NCBI RefSeq assembly: GCF_009769755.1 | Contig: NZ_SDWJ01000001.1 | Location: 868,001 to 932,000 of the forward strand | Reading direction: 5' to 3' | Length of the DNA: 64,000 bases | From: Sphingorhabdus profundilacus | GTDB lineage: Bacteria > Pseudomonadota > Alphaproteobacteria > Sphingomonadales > Sphingomonadaceae | Shown here: positions 48,793 through 57,292 of the stretch, in pieces | Layout of the letters: each line of letters begins with the position of its first letter | How positions within the stretch are numbered: position 1 is the stretch's first letter | Notes under the pieces: generated by a model | What the model was told of the DNA's origin: nothing | The model's input: the letters and a program-made list of their open reading frames with translations, nothing else | Databases searched by the model: none | Position numbers and translations under genes: made by a program

Positions 48793-49811
48793 TGCGCTGG
48801 CTGTTGCCGCTTCTTGCGTGTTTCGCAACAGCCGTCGCGACATCGGCCAACGATCCAGAAATCGCCGAAAACATGATCGCTGGCGAACAAAATCCGCCTA
48901 CATTGTCCGAATTCGGCTTTTTCAAGGGCGGCGCGGCGCATCCGTCATCGCAGATGATTCCCTATACGTTACGCACGCCGTTATTTTCCGATTATGCCGA
49001 AAAACAACGTTTCATCTTCATTCCCCGCGACGGCGTCGTAACCGCTGATGCTCAGGGCAAGCTGGTTTTTCCCGTAGGAACCGCTTTGGTCAAAAGCTTT
49101 GGGTATCAGGATGTTGAAACAGGCAACCTCAACATTTTGGAAACCCGGCTATTGTTGCACAGGGCCAATGGGTGGGTGGCTTTGCCCTATGTGTGGCGCG
49201 CCGACGGCAGTGATGCCGACTTACGTGTCGGCGGCACCCGGATCCCGGTCAGCTTCGATCTTCATGGGGCAAAAACCTCAATCAGCTATGCCGTGCCCAA
49301 TAAAAACCAGTGCAAACAATGCCATTCATCGGCCGAACAGATTACGCCCATCGGCCCGATCTGGCAAAATATGGAATTTCCGCGTTCCGGGGACGCGGCG
49401 CGCTTCACGCGGCAAATCCCGACGCTGGCAAGTTTTGCAAAATGGGCCAGATGGGACGATCGCGATCCACACAATCTGCAAGATCGGGCGCATATTTATC
49501 TCAAGGTGAATTGCGGCCATTGCCATGCCCCGAAAGGAGCCGCGAGCAATAGTGGGCTGTTCCTCGACGGCTCAGCCACCGATGCAGCCTCCGCCGGAAT
49601 CGGGAAAAGGCCAGTGGCCGCCGGACGGGCGAGCGGAGATCTGGATTTCATCATCGAGGCCGGACATCCGGAACGCTCGATCCTGATTTCACGCATGAAA
49701 AGCACGGATCCTGGCATTGCCATGCCCGAACTGGGCCGGGCGTTGCATCATGCAGAGGGGGTGAAGGTGCTGGAAGACTGGATCGCGGCCATGCCGCCAA
49801 CAGTTCACTGA
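48789..49811 (+). CDS. SO2930-like diheme c-type cytochrome (TIGR03806-like)
   Basis: A 340-residue exported protein with a signal peptide (MMRWLLPLLACFATAVATSA). It has two heme-binding CxxCH motifs, CKQCH and CGHCH, about 75 residues apart. It is coupled to the beta-helix gene. The pair is thought to act outside the inner membrane, possibly in oxidation of a polysaccharide or other substrate, but no reaction is established. The 3' end overlaps the convergent hspQ gene by 7 bp. Confidence 0.87.
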   Translation: MMRWLLPLLACFATAVATSANDPEIAENMIAGEQNPPTLSEFGFFKGGAAHPSSQMIPYTLRTPLFSDYAEKQRFIFIPRDGVVTADAQGKLVFPVGTALVKSFGYQDVETGNLNILETRLLLHRANGWVALPYVWRADGSDADLRVGGTRIPVSFDLHGAKTSISYAVPNKNQCKQCHSSAEQITPIGPIWQNMEFPRSGDAARFTRQIPTLASFAKWARWDDRDPHNLQDRAHIYLKVNCGHCHAPKGAASNSGLFLDGSATDAASAGIGKRPVAAGRASGDLDFIIEAGHPERSILISRMKSTDPGIAMPELGRALHHAEGVKVLEDWIAAMPPTVH

Positions 49812-50164
49812 CGCATCAGCCTTTTCATTTCATACCGTTTGCCGGTCCAACCTTCAAAAACGGCTTTTATACCCGGATGTGTAATTGGCCCATGTTCATC
49901 ATCGGCCAATAGATTTTGCTGGCTGACATAGGCGATATAGCTGCTGTCCGCATTTTCGGCGAACAGGTGATAAAAGGGCTGTTCTTTTGACGGACGCACG
50001 GGTTCGGGTATGGATTCATACCATTCGTCGCTGTTGGAAAAAACCGGATCAATATCAAACACCACACCGCGAAAGTCGAAAATACGGTGCCGTACAACAT
50101 CGCCAATCGCAAATTGGGCAATCGCTACTTCGGGAATCAAAACCTTGTTACGCATATAGCCCAT
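49805..50164 (-). CDS. hspQ: Heat shock protein HspQ / YccV-like hemimethylated-DNA-binding protein
   Basis: A 119-residue cytoplasmic protein. FAIGDVVRHRIFDFRGVVFDIDP, QPFYHLFAE and YVSQQNLL match the YccV-like domain. In Escherichia coli HspQ binds hemimethylated DNA near oriC and modulates Lon proteolysis. A second ATG at 50155 is possible. It lies upstream of, and on the opposite strand to, the tRNA-Ser gene. Confidence 0.92.
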   Translation of the reverse strand: MGYMRNKVLIPEVAIAQFAIGDVVRHRIFDFRGVVFDIDPVFSNSDEWYESIPEPVRPSKEQPFYHLFAENADSSYIAYVSQQNLLADDEHGPITHPGIKAVFEGWTGKRYEMKRLMRQ

Positions 50165-50286
50165 ATCAGCGCATTATATGGGCAAATCAACCTTGCCGCT
50201 TGGCAAAGCGAAAAACTTCGGTTAATGGCCCCGCTCTGTCTTCAGGGCGCGCCGTTTTGCGGCACTGACCAGCCCTGCGGATTTGC

Positions 50287-50376
50287 GGAGAGATGGCTGA
50301 GTGGTCGAAAGCACCGCACTCGAAATGCGGCGTGCTCGTGAGGGTACCTAGGGTTCGAATCCCTATCTCTCCGCCA
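50287..50376 (+). tRNA. tRNA-Ser(CGA)
   Basis: A 90-nt class II tRNA. GGAGAGA pairs with TCTCTCC in the acceptor stem, the D-loop is GGCTGAGTGG, and CCGCA/TGCGG flank the loop CTCGAAA with anticodon CGA at 50321-50323. A long variable arm and the GGTTCGAATCC T-arm follow, and CCA is encoded. It reads UCG codons. Confidence 0.97.
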
Positions 50377-50393
50377 TTTACCTTTGCACTGTG

Positions 50394-50414
50394 AAAGCCA
50401 AAAATGGTGGCTTT
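50394..50414 (+). terminator. Hairpin downstream of tRNA-Ser
   Basis: AAAGCCA and TGGCTTT form a 7-bp stem with a 7-base loop, 18 bases after the tRNA. It is followed by AATATTC, not a T-run, so it may terminate or process the tRNA transcript. Confidence 0.45.
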
Positions 50415-50464
50415 AATATTCGGTGTTCGCTAGCAGGACTGCTTATAAATTCTGGGATGTTAAA

Positions 50465-51187
50465 ATGTTTTACCGATTCTTGATGCTTCTTTTGTCATTT
50501 ACCCTGGCTTCTTGCGGAAGTTCGCAATTGGGTAGTGTGGGAAGTGCATCGGATATAAAGATCGTAGACAGCAATGTTTTACCTGAACCGACCCGTCTGG
50601 ATTTATTTGAGCAGAATCGGCCCTATTTGATTGGTCCCTTTGATAAACTTGTCATCGATGTTTTCGGCATTGAAGAATTGAGCAAACAGGAAGTGCAAAC
50701 TGATGCCGGGGGGCGAATTTCCTTTCCGCTGGCAGGGATCATCACTGCCGCCGGCAAGACCCCAGGTGAACTTGAAGAGGAAATTGAAGGCCGGTTGCGC
50801 GGGCAATATGTGCGTGACCCCCAAGTCACCGTGAATTTAAAAGAAACGGTTAGCCAGGTCGTCACTATCGACGGACAAGTGCGCGAACCGGGCCTTTATC
50901 CTGTCATCGGCCGCATGACGTTGATGCGGGCGGTGGCCGTGGCAAAAGGCACTGCCGAATTCGCCAAACTGGATGATGTCGTCATTTTTCGAACTGTTAA
51001 CGGCCAGAAAATGGCAGCCTTGTATAATTTGAAGGCGATAAGGCGCGGCAATTATAATGACCCGGAAGTGTTCGCAAATGACGTCGTGGTTGTTGGAGAT
51101 TCGCAGGCACGCAGACTGTTTAAGGACGCCCTCCAGATTGCACCGACTTTGTTGACACCGCTCGTTTATATTTTGACCACCAATTGA
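50465..51187 (+). CDS. Polysaccharide export lipoprotein (Wza-like)
   Basis: A 240-residue outer-membrane lipoprotein candidate with a signal ending LASCGSS. Residues about 55-130 are the polysaccharide biosynthesis/export domain (YLIGPFDKLVIDVFGIEELSKQEVQTDAGGRISFPLAGII). An SLBB domain follows (VVTIDGQVREPGLYPVIGRMTLMRAV). It is shorter than full Wza (about 380). No other capsule export genes adjoin it. Lying directly before rpfF, it may belong to a DSF-controlled exopolysaccharide system or the XrtA-type system at 19-26 kb. The start at 50465 fits the signal peptide. Confidence 0.88.
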   Translation: MFYRFLMLLLSFTLASCGSSQLGSVGSASDIKIVDSNVLPEPTRLDLFEQNRPYLIGPFDKLVIDVFGIEELSKQEVQTDAGGRISFPLAGIITAAGKTPGELEEEIEGRLRGQYVRDPQVTVNLKETVSQVVTIDGQVREPGLYPVIGRMTLMRAVAVAKGTAEFAKLDDVVIFRTVNGQKMAALYNLKAIRRGNYNDPEVFANDVVVVGDSQARRLFKDALQIAPTLLTPLVYILTTN

Positions 51188-51202
51188 TCGTTTCGAACGG
51201 CA

Positions 51203-51223
51203 AAGCCTGAAAAGGCTTCGTTT
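51203..51223 (+). terminator. Short hairpin after the export lipoprotein gene
   Basis: AAGCCT-GAAA-AGGCTT, a 6-bp stem with a GAAA tetraloop, followed by CGTTT. It lies 15 bases after the stop and separates the lipoprotein gene from rpfF. Confidence 0.5.
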
Positions 51224-51341
51224 AGAATATCTAGCATCTCAATTATATCCGCAACCGATGAAATTCGTCTTGCAGTTTAGAAATTTATGCTATGCAAAGC
51301 TACTGGTTGGGGTGGCCGGACACTGATTTATCGGGGGCTTT

Positions 51342-52280
51342 ATGGCATTCCACTCTCGCGTTATTGATGGCGCAGTTGAAAAACCGGTTCTCGCTTTGCA
51401 GGAACGTGTTCTGGGTATTCCGATAACCGAACGCAATTTTCGTGAAATCTCGCTCCGGCATGATCGGGAAGATAAGATCTTTTGGTGCTTCATGGATCAG
51501 ACGGGCCGCCCCAGTTATACCTATAGCCTGGGCGCTGAAATCCAGCAGGTGCAGGACTGGATCGCGAACAATTATACAATTCCGGCAAATAGCGCGCATG
51601 ATGATTTACGCTATTTCGTATGCGGTTCTAAAACACCGGGCATCTATAATTTGGGCGGCGATCTTCGGCATTTTGCCGAATGTATCCGTAACCGTGATTT
51701 GGCGGCCATGCGGAGTTACGCCGAAACCTGCGTGCGGATGCAATATGCCAATGCCAACAGCTTTGGCGCGCCGATCATCACAATGGCTCTGGTTCAGGGT
51801 GATGCGCTCGGCGGCGGGTTTGAACATGCGCTGGCTTTCGATATTCTTGTCGCCGAACGCAGCGCGCGGATGGGGCTGCCGGAAATCATCTTCAACCTCT
51901 TTCCGGGAATGGGGGCCTATAGCTTCCTGCTGCGCCGGGTCGGCCGCAAGACAGCGGAAAGCTTCATATTAGAGGGCAAAATCCATAGCGCAGAGGAATT
52001 ATACGACCTTGGTATCGTCGACATATTGGTCGATGACGGGCAGGGCGAGGCCGCCATTGTCGAATATTGCCAAAAAGGTCAGGCGCGTTTTGCCGCGGAA
52101 CGGGCGGTCTATTTGGCGCGCAGAGCTGCCGATCCGGTGGAATTGGAGGAATTGCTCCGGATCACGAATATCTGGGCGGAAACTGCCATGACCTTGACCG
52201 AGGCTGACGTTCGAAAAATGGAACGGCTCGCCGACGCGCAAGAGCGCCGGATTCAGCGCAGCCTGAAGGCTGCTGTCTAG
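51342..52280 (+). CDS. rpfF: DSF-type fatty-acid signal synthase RpfF (crotonase family)
   Basis: A 312-residue crotonase-fold enzyme. The two catalytic glutamates of RpfF-type synthases are present as E161 (ALGGGFE) and E181 (MGLPE), spaced 20 residues apart as in the Xanthomonas enzyme, where they are E141 and E161. The surrounding LFPGMGAYSFLLRR and IYNLGGDLRHF are also RpfF signatures, not those of ordinary enoyl-CoA hydratases. RpfF makes cis-2-unsaturated fatty acids (diffusible signal factors) from acyl-ACP. It converges on the rpfC-like kinase gene, 4 bases apart, as in Xanthomonas. No rpfB is present. Confidence 0.92.
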   Translation: MAFHSRVIDGAVEKPVLALQERVLGIPITERNFREISLRHDREDKIFWCFMDQTGRPSYTYSLGAEIQQVQDWIANNYTIPANSAHDDLRYFVCGSKTPGIYNLGGDLRHFAECIRNRDLAAMRSYAETCVRMQYANANSFGAPIITMALVQGDALGGGFEHALAFDILVAERSARMGLPEIIFNLFPGMGAYSFLLRRVGRKTAESFILEGKIHSAEELYDLGIVDILVDDGQGEAAIVEYCQKGQARFAAERAVYLARRAADPVELEELLRITNIWAETAMTLTEADVRKMERLADAQERRIQRSLKAAV

Positions 52281-52284
52281 GCCG

Positions 52285-54798
52285 TCACGGCCTAGCCGTG
52301 CTGCTGGATTGTCGTTCGTAAGATTGCTCTTCACTCAGCTCTCTTAACGCGCACAGGACCATATCCAGTTCCTGTTCGATTTTCCGCAGATAGTGGAAAC
52401 GGTTCTCTTCAAATTCGGCTTCGGTAACACGTTCCAGTTTTCCGCAGAGTTCTGCCAGTTTTTTGGCACCCATATTGTTGCTCGAACTTTTGATGGCATG
52501 GGCGCAAAATCTGAAATCGTGAACTTTTCCATCATGAACCGACCGCCGCAACGGTTCGAGCGTCTGTTCGGTGTCTTCAAAAAATCCGTCGATCATGCCC
52601 GAAACAAACACCCCGTCCCCGATTGACATGAGATATTCAATTTGGCTCGGGTCTATCGCCGCATGGGAGGGCGTGGCAACAGGGGCGAGCGGAACAACGA
52701 CGTTCATCGGGTCGGGTCCGATGCTCTCGATCAATGCGGCGCCGTGCGCGGATGGCGCACATAGCTGTTCAATGGTCGCAAGCAACAGCTTGGCATCGAC
52801 CGGTTTTGTGATCCGCAAATCCATACCCGCTTTCCGGCACCGGATTTCCGTATCTGCCGTGGCATCGGCTGTAACGCCGACAATTGGCAAATGCTGGCGA
52901 CCCCCTTCTATTTGGCGCCACATCATGCAGGCATCTATGCCGTTCAAGCGCGGCATATTTATGTCGAGCAACAAAATGTCGAATTGCCCATTTTCTAGGG
53001 CATCCAGCGCCTCGTCACCATCGGCCACCATTGTGACTTCATGATGCGCCGTCCCCAAAATGGCTCCCAACACATTCCGGTTGGTGCGATTGTCGTCGGC
53101 GACCAATATCTTGCGCGGTTGATAATGGGGTTTTTCCGAAGGTGCATTTTCGTCGACAGGTTTGAACTGCCGCGCGAAAGAACATCCGATCCGGATGGCG
53201 CTCCGCAATTCTGCAAAATTGGGCGACGCGGGCAAAATCGATGCAAATGCCGCGCGCAAGGCAACTTCTTCGATATCCACCGCATTGTCATCAGTAACAA
53301 GAACAGGCGCGATTTCGGCATCTGCAAAGCTATCCCAAATGGGGCTTTCCGGCTCGATTTGGCGCGCTAGCGCGTGCGAAATCAGGGCCACCTTAAATTG
53401 ATGAAGCCCTTTATCCGCGATAATGGCAGCCAGTTCTGCTGGCGTTTCACAGTTGATGTGCCGCAAAATGAAATTGTCCGCTGTCCTTGCCTCTACCAGC
53501 AATTCCGGCGCAATATTGCCAAAGGATATGATGTGAACGAGGTCGCTGGTCCCGGAAACCCATTCAGTTTCTTCAATCTCGACCAGATTGACCGGTACTT
53601 CGATCAGGAAAGTACTTCCCCGACCCAAATTGCTTTCCGCCGATATCCGGCCGTTGACCTGCTCGACGAGCTGCTTGCAGATGGCCAAGCCGAGACCTGT
53701 TCCACCAAAGCGGTTCAATACCGTTTCGTCCGCTTGCTGAAAGGGCTGGAAAATGCGTTCGATCGCGCTTTCCGCGATCCCGATGCCGGTATCGCTCACC
53801 GAAAACCAGATATAATCCTTGCCTGCCTGAATCGAAAAGCCGCTATGGATCGAAATATTGCCCGCCTCGGTAAATTTGAGCGCGTTGCCGACCAGATTGA
53901 GCAAAATGTTCCGCAACACATCTGTCGGTCCCTCAACCAGACGGTCTGACAGCGGCTCGGCTTGCAAATGGAGCGCCAAGCCTTTGTCTTCGATACGGAC
54001 CGCCATGATGTTGCGGATTTCGGTCAGCAATTCGGTCGGACGGAATGCGGATGTTTTTACCTGCGCCGAACCAGTGCCCGTTTTGGCGACTTCAATCAAT
54101 TGTTCGATCAGGTGAAGCAGATGTTCCCCCGCCAAAACGCTGGCCTCGATCATTTCCTTTTGCGCGCGTGGCATTTCGGATTGGCGCAAATGGTTGCCAT
54201 AACCGATGATGGCATTCAACGGGGTGCGTAATTCGTGGCTCACGCTTGCAAGGAAATAGCTTTTCGCCTTGCTGGCCATTTCGGCCTGTTCCTTGGCATG
54301 GGAAATTTTGCGGATCAGTGTCGAACAATAAGCAGGGATAACCATGAGCCCGAGAGTCAGTGCATATCCCAGATTGGAATTTCGCTGCCAATATTCTGTC
54401 GAAGCCACGATGAAACCAAATGCAATTGTCGAAAAAATTGCGGCAATAAACAGCCATTTCAAGCCATATCGAAATCCGTTGCCCAATATCATCCATAATA
54501 TGATGGGGTAGAATATGGACATATGCTCCGGTTCGCGCATCATCACCGTAAACGCCATCATCACATCCAGAATGATTGCGGAGAACCATCGTTCTTCGGG
54601 ACGTCTGATGCCTCTTTTCTGCATGGCATACAAAACGGCGTTGAAGGACAGATAGGCGAAAAATGCAGAAAAGATGATCGTGTCAAATGCAAACAAGTAA
54701 CAGCCAATGCCAGACGCTCCGCCCATGACCAGGCGGTTGCGTAAAATTTCCTGTTCCGGGCTGAGTTGGCCGCGTATCTGCTTTAAATAGGCAATCAT
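52285..54798 (-). CDS. rpfC: RpfC-like hybrid sensor histidine kinase
   Basis: An 837-residue membrane kinase. About five transmembrane segments lie between residues 22 and 162 and include MILGNGFRYGLKWLF, typical of RpfC. H188 (SVSHELRTPLNAIIG) is the phospho-acceptor. The ATPase domain spans about 290-400 (DTGIGI, GGTGLGLAI). A region at about 418-545 looks like a degenerate receiver. A true receiver follows with D612 (LLLDINMPRLNG), and an Hpt domain has H767 (AHAIKSSSNNMG). It would sense the RpfF product and relay phosphate. Its start overlaps the upstream REC-GGDEF-EAL gene by 4 bases. Confidence 0.92.
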   Translation of the reverse strand: MIAYLKQIRGQLSPEQEILRNRLVMGGASGIGCYLFAFDTIIFSAFFAYLSFNAVLYAMQKRGIRRPEERWFSAIILDVMMAFTVMMREPEHMSIFYPIILWMILGNGFRYGLKWLFIAAIFSTIAFGFIVASTEYWQRNSNLGYALTLGLMVIPAYCSTLIRKISHAKEQAEMASKAKSYFLASVSHELRTPLNAIIGYGNHLRQSEMPRAQKEMIEASVLAGEHLLHLIEQLIEVAKTGTGSAQVKTSAFRPTELLTEIRNIMAVRIEDKGLALHLQAEPLSDRLVEGPTDVLRNILLNLVGNALKFTEAGNISIHSGFSIQAGKDYIWFSVSDTGIGIAESAIERIFQPFQQADETVLNRFGGTGLGLAICKQLVEQVNGRISAESNLGRGSTFLIEVPVNLVEIEETEWVSGTSDLVHIISFGNIAPELLVEARTADNFILRHINCETPAELAAIIADKGLHQFKVALISHALARQIEPESPIWDSFADAEIAPVLVTDDNAVDIEEVALRAAFASILPASPNFAELRSAIRIGCSFARQFKPVDENAPSEKPHYQPRKILVADDNRTNRNVLGAILGTAHHEVTMVADGDEALDALENGQFDILLLDINMPRLNGIDACMMWRQIEGGRQHLPIVGVTADATADTEIRCRKAGMDLRITKPVDAKLLLATIEQLCAPSAHGAALIESIGPDPMNVVVPLAPVATPSHAAIDPSQIEYLMSIGDGVFVSGMIDGFFEDTEQTLEPLRRSVHDGKVHDFRFCAHAIKSSSNNMGAKKLAELCGKLERVTEAEFEENRFHYLRKIEQELDMVLCALRELSEEQSYERQSSSTARP

Positions 54799-56939
54799 GG
54801 TGCGCCTGTTTCAACTTTAGGGGCGAGACCGGTAAAGAGATTGCGAAGTTCGTTTACCGCCAGAGGACGGCCAAGTAAAAATCCCTGTGCCTCGTCACAG
54901 CCCGATGCCCGGAGCAGTGCAAATTGCGCTTCATTCTCGACACCTTCCGCCACCACGCGCATATTCAGGGCATGGGCCAAATGGGCGATTGTCGATATAA
55001 TGGCGCGGTCGGCAGAAGAATTTTCGATACGCGCGATAAAGGTCTGATCGATTTTCAAGCGCGTTGCCGGCAGATCGCGCAGATATTGCAACGATGAATA
55101 GCCCGTTCCGAAATCGTCAATCGAAATGCCGACCCCGCTGGAACGCAATTTCATCAGCTGGTCGCGCACTTCCTGATTATGTTCCAACAATAATTCTTCG
55201 GTAATTTCAATCGCAAGCCTGCCCGTGGGAATATTATATGTGGCAATATTTTCCAGAATGTCCGCGCTCATATTGCTATATTGAAATTGCTTCGGCGACA
55301 CATTGACGGCGACAGGTGGCAGGATAATGCCTTCATCTGCAAAGGCTGAAATTTGCCTGCATGCCTTGTTGATGACCCACTGACCGATATTTCCGATCAG
55401 CCCGGAGTCATTGGCAACGCGGATGAAATCATGGGGCACAAGCCGCCCGCGCACGGGGTGTTGCCACCGTAACAGTGCCTCTAGTCCCACATAATTGCCG
55501 GTTCCAATGTCAACAATGGGCTGATATTCCAGGAACAGTTGTTCATGGTTGAGCGCGTCACGCAAATCACTTTCGACCCCGGCATTTAGCTGCGCGATCT
55601 GGTTCATTCTGGGTGAAAAGAAACAGAATCTGTTTCGGCCCGATGATTTGGCCTCATACATCGCCAGGTCGGCAAGCCGGAGAAGTTCATCCGACGAATT
55701 GCCATCGTCGGGGATCAGGGCAATACCGATGCTCGCCCCGATCAATTGCTCCACCCCGCCAACCGAATAGGGCTCGCCAATTTGTGTCAACAGCTTCGAA
55801 CAACTGGCAACCAACTGGTCCTGGCTTTCAAGATTTTGCATGACGATAGCAAATTCATCACCGCCAATTCGGGCGGCGAACCCATTTTTGTCCAACGCTC
55901 CGCTCAATCGTTCGGCAACCTGACGCAGCAACATGTCGCCAGCCTGATGCCCTCTGGTGTCGTTAATGACCTTGAACCGGTCCAGATCAAGTAACAGCAG
56001 CGCCGCACCTTTGCCCGTCGCATTGCAATCATCAATCGTAATTCGCATGCGTTCGGACAGCAAAGTCCGGTTCGGAAGGCCGGTAAGCATATCATGCAAA
56101 GCCAGATGGGTCCGATGTTCTTCGGCAAATTTGCGCGCCGTGATGTCCAGCCCTGTGGTCAATATCCCGATGGTTTGATTATCTTTGTTTAACAAAGGCG
56201 ACTTGTTGCAATGAAAGGTCAGTTCAATGTCTTCACTAACAAATTTCTCTTCATAATTGGGAATCGAAATGCCGGTTTCCAAAATGACATTATTCCGGCG
56301 TTGTTCGCGTTCGACAACTTCAGGGGGTAGAATTTCAGTGATCGGATGGCCGACCAATTCTTCGGGATCGCGACCAAATAGGGCGGCTTGGTAGGAATTC
56401 AGAAACAGGAATTTGCCGTTGCGATCAGTGGCATTGATCAAAATCGGCGTTGTGTCGATAATCTGTTCCAGCATGGATTTGCCAGTCGGTTCAATACCGT
56501 CGTCTTCGCCGGGCACAGTGCGGTTATTGAGGGCGAGGGACTGTTTCAGTTCCTGTTGTTTTTGAAACTGGCCGAGCAGCAAAATGGCGCGGTCGCGAAA
56601 CTCGACATGAGACACAGGACTTTGCAGAAAATCTGTTGCCCCTGCATCCAGCGCACTAATCCGGCATTCCCTGTCTTGCCGTGCGGTGATGATGATCGCC
56701 GGAATATGTGCGCCAACTGTTCGTGCCCTGAATTTGGAAATAAAGGCCGCGCCATCCATTTCAGGCATACGATAATCAACGATGAGGAGGTCGGCATGCT
56801 CGGTTTCGAGCCACTTCAATGCCTCTACAGCACTGTGGAAGCATGTGGCGGAGTATTCCGGACCCATCATTGCGACATATTGCGCGTAGACGCGCAAATT
56901 GGTCGAACGATCATCAACTATGACTATGCGCGCAAGCAT
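54795..56939 (-). CDS. REC-PAS-GGDEF-EAL c-di-GMP protein in the RpfG position
   Basis: A 714-residue response regulator. The receiver occupies residues 1-125 with D55 (IVDYRMPEMDG); its DAGATDFLQSPVSHVEFRDR region resembles the RpfG receiver. A PAS domain lies at about 155-270. GGDEF is intact at 359-363; the product-inhibition RxxD site expected at 350-353 reads DKNG, so feedback control is absent. EAL is intact (E487-L489, with DDFGTG at 608-613). It can in principle make and degrade c-di-GMP. It is translationally coupled to rpfC. Xanthomonas has an HD-GYP protein here instead. Confidence 0.93.
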   Translation of the reverse strand: MLARIVIVDDRSTNLRVYAQYVAMMGPEYSATCFHSAVEALKWLETEHADLLIVDYRMPEMDGAAFISKFRARTVGAHIPAIIITARQDRECRISALDAGATDFLQSPVSHVEFRDRAILLLGQFQKQQELKQSLALNNRTVPGEDDGIEPTGKSMLEQIIDTTPILINATDRNGKFLFLNSYQAALFGRDPEELVGHPITEILPPEVVEREQRRNNVILETGISIPNYEEKFVSEDIELTFHCNKSPLLNKDNQTIGILTTGLDITARKFAEEHRTHLALHDMLTGLPNRTLLSERMRITIDDCNATGKGAALLLLDLDRFKVINDTRGHQAGDMLLRQVAERLSGALDKNGFAARIGGDEFAIVMQNLESQDQLVASCSKLLTQIGEPYSVGGVEQLIGASIGIALIPDDGNSSDELLRLADLAMYEAKSSGRNRFCFFSPRMNQIAQLNAGVESDLRDALNHEQLFLEYQPIVDIGTGNYVGLEALLRWQHPVRGRLVPHDFIRVANDSGLIGNIGQWVINKACRQISAFADEGIILPPVAVNVSPKQFQYSNMSADILENIATYNIPTGRLAIEITEELLLEHNQEVRDQLMKLRSSGVGISIDDFGTGYSSLQYLRDLPATRLKIDQTFIARIENSSADRAIISTIAHLAHALNMRVVAEGVENEAQFALLRASGCDEAQGFLLGRPLAVNELRNLFTGLAPKVETGAP

Positions 56940-57040
56940 GCTTCTCGCGTTAGCCGGAGAACCTCAAGGATTGGTTAAGGGAGCGTTTGTAAATTGCGCC
57001 GAATTTGTAAGGTTCAGGACCCAAAACATCATGGTCGATC

Positions 57041-57292
57041 CTAGTTGGGCGCCCCGGGGGAATTTGACCCGTTTTGCCCAAGGGCATCGATGTCGGCTTT
57101 TGCGTCGGCTTCTATTATTTTGGTGGCCTCTTCAGCTGCCTTTTCGATCGAATCCTGACGGTTTCCGATCTTGTCCTGCTTGTTATCGTCTGTGGCGGTT
57201 TTTTCAGGATCGCCCGATTTAACGGCAGACGGCTGGGATGTACAGGCCGATAAAACCGCGATCATGCAAACCAGAAAAATCCGAGTTCTCAT
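57041..57292 (-). CDS. Small putative lipoprotein
   Basis: An 83-residue protein with a lipoprotein signal (MRTRIFLVCMIAVLSAC) and a charged, Asp/Lys/Glu-rich mature part predicted helical (DSIEKAAEEATKIIEADAKADID). It overlaps the M28 peptidase stop by 4 bases, so it is translated from the same message. No family is recognised. The signal peptide and coupling support a real gene. Confidence 0.75.
   Translation of the reverse strand: MRTRIFLVCMIAVLSACTSQPSAVKSGDPEKTATDDNKQDKIGNRQDSIEKAAEEATKIIEADAKADIDALGQNGSNSPGAPN

Noticed and set aside
50287-50376. tRNA-Ser as a proven integration site
   Set aside because: No integrase gene and no repeat of the tRNA 3' end was found in the window; kept only as a hypothesis.
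51342-52280. Ordinary enoyl-CoA hydratase annotation for the crotonase-fold gene
   Set aside because: The GGGFE/GLPE spacing and LFPGMGAYSF segment, plus the adjacent RpfC-like kinase, fit RpfF much better.
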